A stretch of DNA of 64,000 nt, taken from contig CM056379.1 of assembly GCA_029718625.1 (NCBI GenBank), positions 66,615,626 to 66,679,625 on the forward strand. The letters are read 5' to 3'. The notes under the pieces were generated by a model. It saw only the letters and a program-made list of their open reading frames with translations, was not told the origin of the DNA and searched no databases. The DNA is from Synaphobranchus kaupii. Taxonomy: Eukaryota; Chordata; Actinopteri; Anguilliformes; Synaphobranchidae. The stretch's first letter is position 1. Every line of letters begins with the position of its first letter. Positions 1-12,525 of this stretch are shown piece by piece. The position numbers and the translations under genes are program-made.

Positions 1-518
1 GATAGTTAACAGAAAAAAAATAAGCTCTGTTCTTGCTGTATTGCAGCACTCTGTGATCTTACAGTGGCTATCAGGACAGGTGGCACATAGTGCATCATGG
101 ATTTGGTGGGTGATCCTAGTAACCCCCACGCACCCCCCCCCCCCCCCCCCCATCTGCCCCAGGCCCCTATGTAATGGAACTAGTAATGTATCCGGTAGCG
201 GAATGCGGCATTTCTAAGGAGAGCGTGCGCACGACTGTTCTTTCACAAATAGAGATTTAATGGAACTGGGGGGGGTGTTCAATATACAAACAATATCTAG
301 AGAACATGTTTTTTACAGTGTGTGTGTGTGTGTGTGTGTTAGTGGGATTGTGTCCATCATTTCAATCATAACGGACCAAAAATCACTTTTTCTTTCTACA
401 GTGCTTTTCTAAAACTGAGAGCAGAACCTCCTTCCATGTCAATATTCTACATTTTCCATTAATCTGCACAATTGAGAGAGAAAGAGAGAGTGAGAGAGTG
501 AGAGAGAGAGAGGAATGT

Positions 519-620
519 GGGGAGAGAGACACGCCCAATCTGCTGATGCGTGGGGAGAGAGACACGCCCACTTTGCTGATGCGTGGGGAAAGAGACACGC
601 CCACTTTGCTGATGCGTGGG
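519..620. repeat. 34-bp tandem repeat, 3 copies
   Basis: The motif TGCTGATGCGTGGGGAGAG and its continuation through ACACGCCCAC recurs three times with only a few substitutions, next to a GA-rich tract. No function is apparent. Confidence 0.85.
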
Positions 621-1265
621 CCGCAGACCTGGGTTCAAATGCCATTTGACTAAGCTTGCCTGGTGTATTGAAACAAATAAAATAATCCCAAAAGTGTAAA
701 CCCTGCCCATATTCTCCTCCTAGTAGGCTCAAATTCTCCAGGAAAGACCAATAGAGCACAGAAAAGTATTTGAATCTAAAACAAATGCTATTTGAACCCA
801 GGTCTGGTGGGCCGTGCGCCCGGGTTACCAAACGAGAGGAGTATAAGCTCCTGCAGTGTGGCTCTGATCTGGGCTGGACTCATCACCCTGGCAACAGAGG
901 CAGCTGTCCTGGAGACAGGCTGAGAGAGGAGACAGGGATGGGAAGAGGGGTTTGGTGGTGTATAAGGGTCAACACGGTCACCGTGTGTGTTATCATAGAT
1001 GCTGACTCACCAATTCTGACTCATTTCAATGGCTGAGAAGATGTGTGCATCACGCAGAGAGCCTGACTTCCCTCCATACAGAGAGAGTTCGATACAGAAC
1101 CGAATCGATGCTTAAACTGGAAGAGAATCAAAGCAGAACTCAAGGCTTGAATGGAAATAGAATAAGATCTTAACCTGAACACAATCAAAGCTCGAATCTG
1201 AACTGAATCAATAATCAAACCAGAAGAGAATAAAAGAAGCTTCTGGATTTAGGAAGATTTTGTTG

Positions 1266-1462
1266 TATGTGTGTGTGTGTGTGTGTGAGCGTGTTTTGTG
1301 TGTGTGTGTGTGTGCATTATGGGTCTGTGTGTGTGTTGTATGTGTGTGAATATGGGTGTCTGTGTGTGTGTGTGTGTGTGCATATGTGTGTGTGTGTGTG
1401 TGTGAATGGCTGCGTGCATATGTGTGTGTGTGTGTGTGTGTGTGAATATGGGTGTCTGCACG

Positions 1463-1506
<44 letters not shown>

Positions 1507-1590
1507 GCTGCGTGCATATGTGTGTGAATATGGGTGTCTGTGTGTGTGTGTGTGTGTGTGTGTACATATGTGTGTGTGTGTGTGTGTTTT
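1266..1590. repeat. (GT)n compound microsatellite
   Basis: About 325 bp of GT dinucleotides is broken by recurring interruptions such as GAATATGGGTGTCTG and GAATGGCTGCGTGCATA. The interruptions themselves recur, so the locus has expanded partly by duplicating larger blocks. Confidence 0.95.
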
Positions 1591-1978
1591 GAGAGATACT
1601 TAGATACTTTAAATGTGAGGGCGGGGCTAACTCAAACCCTGTGCATAATTTAAATATTTGTGTATGTATTTGGTTGTGGTGAATTATTCATGGGTGACCA
1701 AACAGCTCTCTCTCTGTTCCACTGTCTCTACCATGTGTGAATAATGAGGCTGATACTGACATTAATAATTGCCGCTAACGTTTCTAGGGCACTAATTAGC
1801 ATGTTGCTTCCAGTCGGGTTTCCCACTGTAAAACAAAACTGGCTCTAATTCCCCACTCAGATAAACACTGGTGAGTACTAATAGTACAAACTACAAAACT
1901 GTGGCCTACTAACCAGGTTAAGATATGGCTGCACTAATCGCATCATTTCAGTGTGTGTGCGTGTGAAAATGACACGTA

Positions 1979-1980
<2 letters not shown>

Positions 1981-2023
<43 letters not shown>
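1981..2023. repeat. (CA)n microsatellite
   Basis: An uninterrupted CA tract of about 21 units. Confidence 0.97.
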
Positions 2024-2025
<2 letters not shown>

Positions 2026-3757
2026 CTGTTCAAACCACCCTGGTCACATGCACACACAAACCAAAACTAACTGGGCCGTAAGCCACAAAGTCCCTCTGAA
2101 GATCCCAGGGTGCTTGTTAAAATGACCACAAACAGCCTTTTCACAATAAGCACTGCTCATAAAGTCAATATTCACAACATTCATAATATTATTCATAATA
2201 CCCCTTCAGCTGTGTGAGAAATGAGCCAAATAACCCTCATGGCTTTGGGACAAGCACAGCCCTCTGTGCCAAAAGACCCAGGCCTCTGGTGCTACCCCCA
2301 CCGACCCCTAGGGGGCGCAGTCACAGCTCTATTGCACAAAGGGTGACGTACAAACGACACAAACTGTCATCTTAACAGAGAACAAAAAAAAAGAAAAGAA
2401 AACGAATTTAAAGACTGAAGAAAACCTGAAGTTCATTTGAAAACCAACCCACTCAAAAAAATATAAAAAAATGCACTTATCAAACAAGAACTCATTTTCA
2501 TTTTAAGGACATGATTTACTGTCAAATCTTTTTAAATAGTTTTTTCTTCATTTAAAAGATCCCTTGAAAATAATCGCTAACAGTAGAAAAAGTGTTCAAC
2601 ACATAATATCAGACAGCTTTCAGGCATCTCATAAGCATATGGGCTAAATTACTGTATTTATTTCCCTGCTGTGTACAGGCCTTGATGCCGTTGATTCCGG
2701 AACATTCCATGCCGGAACAGGAAGTGCACACTCCCACACTAGCTGGCACTGTCACAATGAGGTGAAAATCTGGCTAGCCAATCAGACGTAGGAGATAACG
2801 GTAGTGTCTCTCGATATCAGAACACCACTGAGACATAACATTCCTACACCCCCACTTTGTCTGGAGCCCAGAAAACAGGAACCGAGACGGTGAGAGAAGC
2901 GAAAAACAAATTAAAGGAGAAAAACAGGCCTGGGGGGGGGGGTGAGGGGGGTTGTGAAAAACTTGCTGTTAATAACTGCTGTGTCTGCTTAAAAAAAAAT
3001 AGAGCATAGTACCAAAAAAAAAGGTTTGGGATGTCCATTGCCTTATTGTCACATCAGCACATCTCCACGCAAAGAGAGAGAGAGGAAGAGAGGAAGAGAG
3101 TGAGAGTGAGAGAGAGAGAAAGCAAGTGAGTGAGAGAGATAAAGAGTTTGAGAGAGAGAGGGAGATTAAATTGACACATCACTCTGTACTACTGAACTGA
3201 GAGAGACGGACAGAGGCAGAGTACAGTGAAAGAGTGCTATAGAAAGCAGGAGGAAGCATACGGAGAAAGAGATTACTTTATATTTTACTTTAATTATTAA
3301 TTAACTTTTTTTTCAAGAGCCTGTCTGGTTTCCTGCGTGTACACAAGTCTATGTGCGCCAGCATACATGAGTGTATTTGTAATGCGTGTGTGTGCACATG
3401 CAAACGTGCATTTACACGGTGCGTGTGTGCGCATGTGCGTACGTGTGTGTGTACGTACGTGTGTGTGCACGCATGTGTGTGTGTGTGGGTGTGTGTCTGT
3501 GTGTGGTACTGACAGGGTCAGTGTATACCGCAGTGGTAAAAATAGCTATTCTAGCTGTGAGAAGCGCAGCAGGCTGGCAGACAGCTGATGGGGCAGTTGT
3601 TTGTGGGACGGGGCTGTACTGCTTTTGAGGAGCGATGAATTCGGGGTGGGCTGAGCCACTTTAGCATGGAGAGACTGTGGCGTGTTCAGCAGAGCGACGC
3701 GGAGAACACTTGTGTCACACATGGGCCCCGGCAGATAAACAGCCTGCAGTGCATAAG

Positions 3758-4026
3758 GCCTATTTACAGTTTACACTTACACAAGTTTACACTTACACTA
3801 TTTACAGTTTACACTTACACTATTTACAGTTTACACTTACACTATTTTACACTTACACTATTTACAGTTTACACTTACACAAGTTTACACTTACACAAGT
3901 TTACAGTTTACACTTACACTATTTACAGATTACACTTACACTATTTACAGATTACACTTACACAAGTTTACACTTACACTATTTACAGTTTACACTTACA
4001 CAAGTTTACACTTACACTATTTACTA
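3758..4026. repeat. minisatellite of about 22 bp built from TTTACA/CTTACA hexamers
   Basis: Units alternate between TTTACAGTTTACACTTACAC and a variant with CAAG in place of the central TATTTACAG. The array covers about 270 bp and gives a low-complexity open frame rich in Tyr, Thr, Leu and His, which is an artefact of the repeat. Confidence 0.9.
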
Positions 4027-4102
4027 ATTTCAGTGGGAAAAAAGGGGCCCTGGATCGGCTGGTGGATCAGAGACCACCACAGTCAGTCAAAATATCACTC
4101 TT

Positions 4103-4175
4103 TCGCTACATTACATTACATCTCTGCATTTAGAAGAGGCTCTTATCCAGAGAGATTTACGTAGGCTAAATTCTC
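4103..4175 (-). repeat. short dispersed SINE-like fragment
   Basis: The text CATTACATTACAT, then GCATTTAGAAGAGGCTCTT, then ATCCAGAGAGATTTAC resembles the teleost repeat usually read as GCATTTAGCAGACGC followed by ATCCAGAGCGACTTAC. A better copy lies near 50845. The fragment is degraded. Confidence 0.5.
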
Positions 4176-4427
4176 ACATACAATCCGTTCTACTCGTCTC
4201 TCTCCCTAGTTCTCCTTCCCTCTCCCTCACTCTTATCCCTCCCTCCTTCTTTGTTATTTCTCTCTTTCTGTTTCCATTAGCCTCATCATCTCTCTTTCTT
4301 TATCTCCGTCTTTCTCTCCTCAGAAAGTAAATATATTATTAAATAATATATCTGGAGGAGGCGTCAATCAGAGAGATCAACATATTCATTATGAAAGTAA
4401 ATATATTCACACATGATCCTGTCCCTG

Positions 4428-4432
4428 CCCCC

Positions 4433-4482
<50 letters not shown>

Positions 4483-4497
4483 TTCACACACATCTAT

Positions 4498-4574
<77 letters not shown>

Positions 4575-4609
4575 GCAACCCCTCTGCCAATCACCCCCTC
4601 AGAATAACT

Positions 4610-4669
<60 letters not shown>

Positions 4670-4687
4670 AGAGAGAGAGAGAGGGTT

Positions 4688-4754
<67 letters not shown>

Positions 4755-4800
4755 GAGAGAGCGAGACACAGAGGGAGAGAAAGAGAGAGAGAGGTTGTGC
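4428..4800. repeat. compound poly(C)-(CA)n-(GA)n tract
   Basis: A run of about 22 C passes directly into CA repeats (to about 4572). A short unique spacer follows, then about 180 bp of GA repeats with minor interruptions. A second poly(C) run follows at 4831-4848. The purine/pyrimidine bias makes non-B DNA structure plausible. Confidence 0.95.
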
Positions 4801-5089
4801 ATTACTAAACTCAGTGGTGTGTGACTGTCACCCCCCCCCCCCCCCCCCTTTATATGAGGCCTCCTCCTCCCAGAATCCCCCTGTGGGTGAATATAACCCT
4901 CAAACTCCAATTACACACATGCCTCATTTCCACTGCTCATCCCCAGGTCAGTCACACATCAGTAACGCCACAGGGCTTATTATTATAGCCATTACACATA
5001 TACAGCCACCATCAGAGCTGGGCTGCTCATAAACATGCTGTAACTCCAAGGGCTACTTACAAACACTCATGTGTGGTGTGTGCATGTGA

Positions 5090-5094
<5 letters not shown>

Positions 5095-5133
<39 letters not shown>
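5095..5133. repeat. (GT)n microsatellite
   Basis: A tract of about 19 GT units. The flanks to about 5300 are unique non-coding sequence. Confidence 0.95.
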
Positions 5134-5137
<4 letters not shown>

Positions 5138-5530
5138 GAATTCCTGCGGGGTTATACAGTAGTTATGGGATTCATATCATTCGCCTGTAAGGAGAACACT
5201 GTGTGGAGTGTCTGTGCACTTTAATAATGAATTTCATTCCTTATGAACTGGTTGAGTTCCGTTACCATTACAGATATACCTATTATATTAACACTATTAC
5301 CATTTGTTACGACCCCGGCTCGAAGGGGCCGCAAAAACAAACTATCTCAAACACAAAGCAAGCATACGCTCACACAAAGCAAAGTTAAAACCTGCTTGGG
5401 GAACGGGAGAATCACACAGAACTAACAAAGGGGAATAATGACCCACCTCCAGCTGGAGAACGTTGAAAATACTCATGTTCAGGTGACCCGAAGGAAACAC
5501 GTTAGCACGCAAAAGATTTAAAGGACCACG

Positions 5531-7236
5531 CTTACGGGGCAGCATAGGGAGCCGCTCTCACGGGGCAGCATAGGGAGCAGCGCTCACGGGGCAGCATAGG
5601 GAGCAGCGCTCACGGGGCAGCATAGGGAGCAGGGCTCACGGGGCAGCATAGGGAGCCGCTCTCACGGGGCAGCATAGGGAGCCGCTCTCACGGGGCAGCA
5701 TAGGGAGCCGCTCTCACGGGGCAGCATAGGGAGCCGCTCTCACGGGGCAGCATAGGGAGCCGCTCTCACGGGGCAGCATAGGGAGCAGTGCTCACGGGGC
5801 AGCATAGGGATCAGTGCTCACGGGGCAGCATAGGGATCAGTGCTCACGGGGCAGCATAGGGAGCAGTGCTCACGGGGCAGCATAGGGAGCAGTGCTCACG
5901 GGGCAGCATAGGGAGCCGCGCTCACGGGGCAGCATAGGGAGCAGCTCTCACGGGGCAGCATAGGGATCAGTGCTCACGGGGCAGCATAGGGATCAGTGCT
6001 CACGGGGCAGCATAGGGATCAGTGCTCACGGGGCAGCATAGGGAGCCGCGCTCACGGGGCAGCATAGGGAGCCGCTCTCACGGGGCAGCATAGGGAGCAG
6101 CTCTCACGGGGCAGCGTAGGGAGCCGCTCTCACGGGGCAGCATAGGGAGCAGCTCTCACGGGGCAGCATAGGGAGCCGCTCTCACAGGGCAGCATAGGGA
6201 GCCGCTCTCACGGGGCAGCATAGGGAGCAGGGCTCACGGGGCAGCATAGGGAGCCGCTCTCACGGGGCAGCATAGGGAGCCGCGCTCACGGGGCAGCATA
6301 GGGAGCAGTGCTCACGGGGCAGCATAGGGAGCAGTGCTCACGGGGCAGCATAGGGAGCCGCGCTCACGGGGCAGCATAGGGAGCCGCTCTCACGGGGCAG
6401 CATAGGGAGCAGGGCTCACGGGGCAGCATAGGGAGCAGCTCTCACGGGGCAGCATAGGGAGCCGCTCTCACGGGGCAGCATAGGGAGCAGCTCTCACGGG
6501 GCAGCATAGGGAGCCGCTCTCACGGGGCAGCATAGGGAGCCGCTCTCACGGGGCAGCATAGGGAGCAGTGCTCACGGGGCAGCATAGGGAGCAGTGCTCA
6601 CGGGGCAGCATAGGGATCAGTGCTCACGGGGCAGCATAGGGATCAGTGCTCACGGGGCAGCATAGGGAGCAGTGCTCACGGGGCAGCATAGGGAGCCGCT
6701 CTCACGGGGCAGCATAGGGAGCCGCGCTCACGGGGCAGCATAGGGAGCCGCTCTCACGGGGCAGCATAGGGAGCAGCTCTCACGGGGCAGCATAGGGAGC
6801 CGCTCTCACGGGGCAGCATAGGGAGCAGCTCTCACGGGGCAGCATAGGGAGCCGCTCTCACGGGGCAGCATAGGGAGCCGCTCTCACGGGGCAGCATAGG
6901 GAGCCGCTCTCACGGGGCAGCATAGGGAGCCGCGCTCACGGGGCAGCATAGGGAGCAGTGCTCACGGGGCAGCATAGGGAGCAGTGCTCACGGGGCAGCA
7001 TAGGGAGCCGCGCTCACGGGGCAGCATAGGGAGCAGCTCTCACGGGGCAGCATAGGGAGCAGTGCTCACGGGGCAGCATAGGGAGCAGCTCTCACGGGGC
7101 AGCATAGGGAGCAGCTCTCACGGGGCAGCATAGGGAGCAGTGCTCACGGGGCAGCATAGGGAGCAGTGCTCACGGGGCAGCATAGGGAGCAGTGCTCACG
7201 GGGCAGCATAGGAAGCCGCGCTCACGGGGCAGCATA
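5531..7236. repeat. 26-bp minisatellite, about 65 copies
   Basis: The core CGGGGCAGCATAGGGAG is nearly invariant, while the last ten bases vary among a few types (AGCCGCTCTC, AGCAGTGCTC, ATCAGTGCTC, AGCAGCTCTC, AGCCGCGCTC, AGCAGGGCTC). Variant types occur in runs and recurring blocks, which indicates expansion by block duplication. The G-rich core resembles classical hypervariable minisatellite cores. The period is not a multiple of three and I see no coding potential. The flanks are unique DNA. Confidence 0.97.
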
Positions 7237-7239
7237 AAT

Positions 7240-9450
7240 CTATGTTTATTAATCATGTCCTAATTAAGCAACTACGGTCGTCTAACACCAGAACCAGATC
7301 AAGCCTGCAGCAGCTAGCTTGTAGCCCAAGGTCAGGGATCTGTAGTATAGGCTTCTAACTAGCTCTCTAGCCCATTAAGCTTTATCCAACAAACACATTC
7401 ATAGCATCGAGACGACAACAACAACCATAGCTAGCTCTAGACAAGGAGAATGACAATAGGTAGCACAGGCCAATTCACTCCTTCTAATTTTGCTTGCAAA
7501 ATAGTATGTTGTTAAATTCTACCAAAGCCAGACTCAGGAAAGCTGCATCTAAACGCTGTAGACTTAAATAAAGTGTATGGTGAAGATGATTCCTGCACTT
7601 TATTAGGCTTAATAGGCTAACTTTAGTATACGACTCTCTCAAATGCCTCGCAAAATCAATGTGAACTCCCGCATATTCAGGTAGGGATGAGTGTGCGTGC
7701 ACATGTTGCACAACTTTGAGAAATGCCCCCCCCCCCCACCCCCCGGCCCCTCACAATTCTCACGCCGTTAATAAACTATGCGTATCACTGCTCACTGCGC
7801 TCTCCGGATGTTGTTTGATATACCGGCCTTTCATGCGGCTTTGGGATAAAAAGTTTCTGCCCAAGTGATTAAGTGTAACTCCTCCTAACAAAATCCCAAC
7901 TTAAATCCTGTTTTACCCTCTTTTGATCTCTATCTTTTTTTCTCTCTCGCCTCCCTCCCTCCCTCTCTCCTCCTCCTCCTCCATCACTGCTTCTCTTCCA
8001 CTCTTTATACATTTCTCCGCCCCCCCCCTCTCTCTCTCTCTCCCTCTCTCTCTGGGTTAATGAGACAGGGTAATAGGATGCCTTTACGGGTCGCTGCAGC
8101 TATCAGATCCAAAATGAGGGGGACAAAATGGGGGGAGGGGGGGCGGAGCCATGGGAAAATAAAGAAATGTGAAGAGAGGAGGGGTCGGGAGGATGATTAA
8201 GAGGAAAAGAGATAGAGTGATAGAGTGAAAGAGAGAATGAAACAGGAGGGGGGAAGAAGGACAATGAAGGACACCCCTGCTCAGTCATGCCCCCCCCCCC
8301 CCCCCCCCCCAAAAAAAACCGGGATGGAACCCCCAAAACATCCCCAAAAATCCCAAGCACTTGAGGAATTACGCTGCAGTGTGGGAAAGTGCACAGAGCG
8401 GGCTTTAGCCTCAAAAGCTGGACTATTCCACTTGTTTTTTTCCACTAAATTGTTTGGGTTATAGCCATCTGTTTTTTTATTTATTTATTTATTTACTGAT
8501 TTATTTATTTACACACAAAGATTTTATATTCATATGGACACATTCTGGTCAACCGAATGTGTGTGTTTTTTTTTTACTGCCCATGTCCACAGAGTGCAAT
8601 ATAAGCAGTCACGCTATAGGTGTACACACACACACGTATGTGTATTTATGCACATGATCCATGCACAGTGTGTATACATTCTTCACTGTTTCCTTTACAT
8701 ACAATGAAGAAGGTGAAACTGAAAACTCATCTCCACATCAAAGGGTGGAGAATAAAGTCCCTGTGTTCTCCTCTCTGTTCTCCTGGAGGAGGATCAGGAG
8801 GGGGAAAGAGGAGTAAACTGCTCCTAATCTCCTCCGCTTCAGCCACATATCCGTCAAGCAGAGAGATCATCTTATTCAAAAAATATATATAAAAAATGTT
8901 GGACTTACATAACCCAGAAGATATGTTAACAGGTTCCATGAAACTGAGTTGGGTAGCATCAAAACGGTATTGTTTAGTTACAACAAGTTAGGTTTTTATT
9001 TATTTAATATTTTTTTGAATGTACATGTGGGACTGTGTCACACAAGACACAGTCCCACAGCGTAACAGCACAAGGCCCTTAAAACGCTCAACAAAAACTC
9101 GGGTATTTACTCCTTTTTAAAATGATTATAAATGTAACCCCAGATACCCTCCTGAAGTCACAGAGCCAGAGGGGGTGCACAGGACCCCAGAATCTCTGTC
9201 CTGTTTGTTTCCGGGGTGATGTTGGAGCTCTTTTACAACGGCACATTTCTTCTGTCTTTGTTCACTTTATGGATTTGACTGACATTCCCGTTTCCATGGC
9301 GCTGTTTGTCAGTACAGAGGGAATCATGTCTGGAAGTGCGCGACTGCTTAATACGGAATTTCATTCACTTGTGTGCCCATAGTGTACAGCATCAGGATTG
9401 TATATTTTGATGTTGTATCTAGTAGCTAATAGTAAATAATGAAATTCTAC
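7240..9450. other. non-coding, no gene recognised
   Basis: AT-rich to mixed unique sequence with a poly(C) tract at 7729, CT tracts at 7950-8050, a poly(C) run followed by poly(A) at 8290-8318 and a TTTA-rich stretch at 8475-8512. No exon or recognised mobile element was found. Confidence 0.6.
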
Positions 9451-9462
9451 ATTAAGGCATGA

Positions 9463-9565
9463 TCACACACACACGCACACACACTCCTGCAGGCAGGCAC
9501 ACACACACTCACGCACATACACACAAACACACACACGCACGCATGCACAAATTCATGCACACACA
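9463..9565. repeat. (CA)n compound microsatellite
   Basis: CA repeats interrupted by GCAGGCAGG, ACGCAC and ATGCAC. Confidence 0.9.
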
Positions 9566-9675
9566 TCTCACTGCAGGGGGCGTGGCCTTTGTCTACGAGT
9601 GTGTACTAAGGGGGTGTCTGTATTATGCACTGATAGTTTTTAAAAGTCACATTCAAAATTTATGCTTCATAATCT

Positions 9676-9845
9676 ACCCCCCCCCCCCTCCCTCTCTCGC
9701 TCCCTCTCACTCTCCCCCTCCCCTCTCTCTCGCTCTCTCCCTATATCTCTTTCACCCTCTCTCTCTCCCTCTCCCCCTCTCCCCCCTCTCTCTCTCTCTC
9801 CCTCTTTCTCCCTCTCACCCCCCCCCCCCTCTCTCTCTCTCTCTT
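9676..9845. repeat. polypyrimidine CT/CCCT tract
   Basis: About 170 bases consist almost entirely of C and T, in TCTCTC and CCCCTC patterns. The open frames (Pro/Ser/Leu on +, Glu/Arg on -) are low-complexity artefacts. Confidence 0.95.
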
Positions 9846-10179
9846 TCGCTCTCATTCTTGTCATTGATAGACTCATGATTCTGAGGATAATGATAAGTTT
9901 CCAGATGGAATCAATTCTGTGCTTTTAATAAACTGAAGGAGTCTGTAGGAGTATTAAACAAAAGCACAGAGTGAAGGGCCCCATTAGACCACAAGGGAGG
10001 GATCTTCTTTATGGGGCCTTTTTTTAAATTTTTTTTTTTTTTTTGCAGTATTTCTCTATTTTTCCCATTTTGAACAATTTAGCTCTTTTGACAGCTGTTA
10101 AACGAGGAGCTTTTAGAAGTTTAATTTCTTTTTCTATTCCCTCTTTCTACGTTTTTCTGCTTTCTGCACACAGAAACAG

Positions 10180-10217
<38 letters not shown>

Positions 10218-10430
10218 GCACACAGACGCACACATACACGTACACAAATGCACAAGGAGAGAGGGGGAGAGAGGTAGAGAGAATGAGAGGGAGAGGGAGA
10301 GAGAATGAGAGGGAGAGGGAGAAGGGGAGAGAGGTAGAGAGAATGAGAGGGAGAAGGGGAGAGAGGTAGAGACAAAGAGAGGGAGAAGGGGAGAGAGGTA
10401 GAGAGGGAGAGGGAGAAGGGGAGAGAGGTA
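10180..10430. repeat. (CA)n followed by purine-rich GA minisatellite
   Basis: A CA tract (10183-10212) is followed by about 180 bases of almost pure purine built from GAGAGAGGTAGAGAGA and GAATGAGAGGGAGA blocks. Confidence 0.93.
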
Positions 10431-10689
10431 GGCCATCATGTCATTTTAGTTCATACTTAATTTACTTGCTGTCCATCCATTTAATATATCACACCTTTTA
10501 TTTTCAGATAAGTGCTATTTTGCCCCTCTCTCTCTAGGAGAGGAGGGAGGGAAAGAGAGGGAGAACACGAGGGCCCTCCTCCCCAGGACCATCCCGCCGC
10601 ACCAGGCGCTCAGCTGGGGGGCTCGTTTAGTGACGGAGTCACACGCAGCACAGGTGATACACCTGGCAGGTAACTGCAGCACATGAGGG

Positions 10690-11035
10690 TATGGTGAAAG
10701 GGCGGCGATATGCTAATATCATAGTGGTAAGGGGGCGGAGATATGCTAATGTAGGTGTGGTTAGGGGGCGGCAACATGCTAATGTCATAGTGGTGAGGGG
10801 GGGGGATATATGCTAATGTCATAGTGGTAAGGGGGCGGAGATATGCTAATGTAGGTGTGGTTAGGGGGCGGCAACATGCTAATGTAATAGTGGTGAGGGG
10901 GGGGATATATGCTAATGTCATAGTGGTAAGGGGGCGGAGATATGCTAATGTAGGTGTGGTTAGGGGGCGGCAACATGCTAATGTAATAGTGGTGAGGGGG
11001 CGGATATATGCTAATGTGGGCGTGGTGAGCGGCTC
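10690..11035. repeat. higher-order tandem repeat, about 100-bp unit of three ~33-bp subunits
   Basis: The subunit core is ATATGCTAATGT or ACATGCTAATGT followed by a TAGTGGT or AGGTGTGGTT segment and a G-rich run. The subunit ATATGCTAATGTAGGTG recurs at about 10741, 10841 and 10940, so the higher-order period is about 100 bp with about three copies. Open frames on both strands are repeat artefacts. Confidence 0.9.
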
Positions 11036-12360
11036 AGAAATTCTGCACAGCACTGAAACAGCATGAGGTGTTCGGCTCCCAGCAGGTGTCCACACCTGGA
11101 AAACCGCCCGTGGACCAGGCGGAGAAAAGGCTGGGTTCTGACGCACAGCAGGGATATGAAAGAAGAAGACCTCAGGCTTCAGCTCGGCACTGCAAGGCGG
11201 CGGAACGCTTCTCACATGCCGATGAGGTAAAGCCAGGTGGGACACACAGGTGAGACAGCCGACGGCCAGTACGCACACACCTGGGCCCCCGTGTCCCTGT
11301 GGAGCTCAGAAGAGAGTTCCAGAACATTCTGTATCCACTCCATTCTCTTCTACAGGTTTGTGCCTCTCTGGACCCAAGTAGTCTGTACAGGGAGAACGGG
11401 CCTTTACTGCATTAGCCCAAAGGTGCCCTTACCCAGAAGGGTGCTTTAACACACACTACCGTTTTTACACGGCTCAATATTTACGGTCAAATGTACCACT
11501 TATTTACTGTGCCTCAGTAGCGCTGGTTCTGCAAAGCTCCCTTATTACATATTTTAGTGCATCCCAGCCTATTTTTCTGTGACGATGTGGCGGCTACCTC
11601 TGGGACATACTATATATAATTCACCTCCTACTGTCAACGCGGCTACGTCATAGACGGTAACTTCTATGACGTGTTCTTTGAGTTGAATGAGGTTTATAAA
11701 TAAAGAACGCAGCTGCGTTGCAGTTAGCTCGACCAGGAAAGAAGTCTCAGTTTGGTAATTTCCTGCACTCCTTCAACGGCACACTTTTTATAATCAAAAA
11801 CTTCTACGGCATACCGTTATCCCATTAACCGCAAAAACGTGCCAGGTAAGTCGTGACGGCCCGCCGGTGGAAAGACACTGCTTCGGGGTGTCACCGACAG
11901 ATAAAATTCCAGCAAACACCTCACACAGCAGCCTTAATGTCCGTCCATAAGGCCTGCTTTTTCCCGCAACCGTAACACAACAACAACAACAACAACAACA
12001 ACACAACAAAAATACACAATAGCAAGAACAGCAACAACAAAAAGCAACAAATCATTCACCCTTCAGACGATAAACGATCCGCGCAGCTCGCGGTGTCGTA
12101 CGGATTACGCTCAGATGACAACAAAAAAAAAAACGACTGCAACAGAATTTTAATCGCTGATTAGCATGCGGAATTACACCGCTGCTGCAGGGGGAACAGG
12201 GGGATTATGGGATATGACAAGGAGAGCGAGAGATAGAGAGAGAGAGCAACAGGTGTGTGAGGATGAATTAAATCAGCAATGAGTTATTTTTCTTTCCGAG
12301 AAATAAAAGACAGCTGGAAAGCAGGGTGAGGCGTGGCTCCTGGGGCATCCCATCGCTGCA
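11036..12360. other. non-coding unique sequence with an LTR-like patch and a (CAA)n run
   Basis: No recognised gene. A patch at 11578-11783 begins TGTG, ends CACA and contains TTTATAAATAAAG, which is reminiscent of a short LTR but lacks a convincing target duplication. A CAA trinucleotide run lies at 11979-12003. Confidence 0.5.
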
Positions 12361-12377
12361 TACTAATTTATCACCAA

Positions 12378-12525
12378 AAACAAACAAAAAAACTACTAAT
12401 CCCAGTGAATCTAGCACCCTACTAATCCCAGAGCATCAGCGTCACCAGTCGGTGAATCTAGCACCCTACTAATCCCAGAGCATCAGCTTCACCAGTCGGT
12501 GAATCTAGCACCCTACTAATCCTAA
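12378..12525. repeat. 47-bp tandem repeat, about 3 copies
   Basis: The segment starting GTGAATCTAGCACCCTACTA and ending CACCAGTCG is repeated in tandem. The third copy decays after CTAATCC. Confidence 0.88.

Larger units (their letters stand above)
1..3740. other. non-coding, microsatellite-rich stretch with no recognisable exon
   Basis: I see no exon with splice sites and a recognisable protein here. The stretch contains a poly(C) tract near 131-150, short GT, CA and GA runs, a 34-bp unit repeated three times (519-620), a GT compound microsatellite (1266-1590) and a CA run (1981-2023). Open frames here are translations of simple repeats (poly-HT or poly-CV). The rest is unremarkable AT-rich sequence. 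Confidence 0.7.

Noticed and set aside
1208..1603. His/Thr- or Cys/Val-rich open frames in GT and CA tracts here and in other places
   Set aside because: Dinucleotide repeats give long stop-free frames on both strands; these are not proteins.
5305..5330. LTR start (TGTTACGACCCCGGCTCG)
   Set aside because: The terminus looks LTR-like, but no matching end, TATA box or target duplication was found before the minisatellite begins.
5531..7236. CRISPR-like regular array
   Set aside because: The whole 26-bp unit repeats with a few variant positions. There are no unique spacers and no cas genes, and the context is vertebrate.
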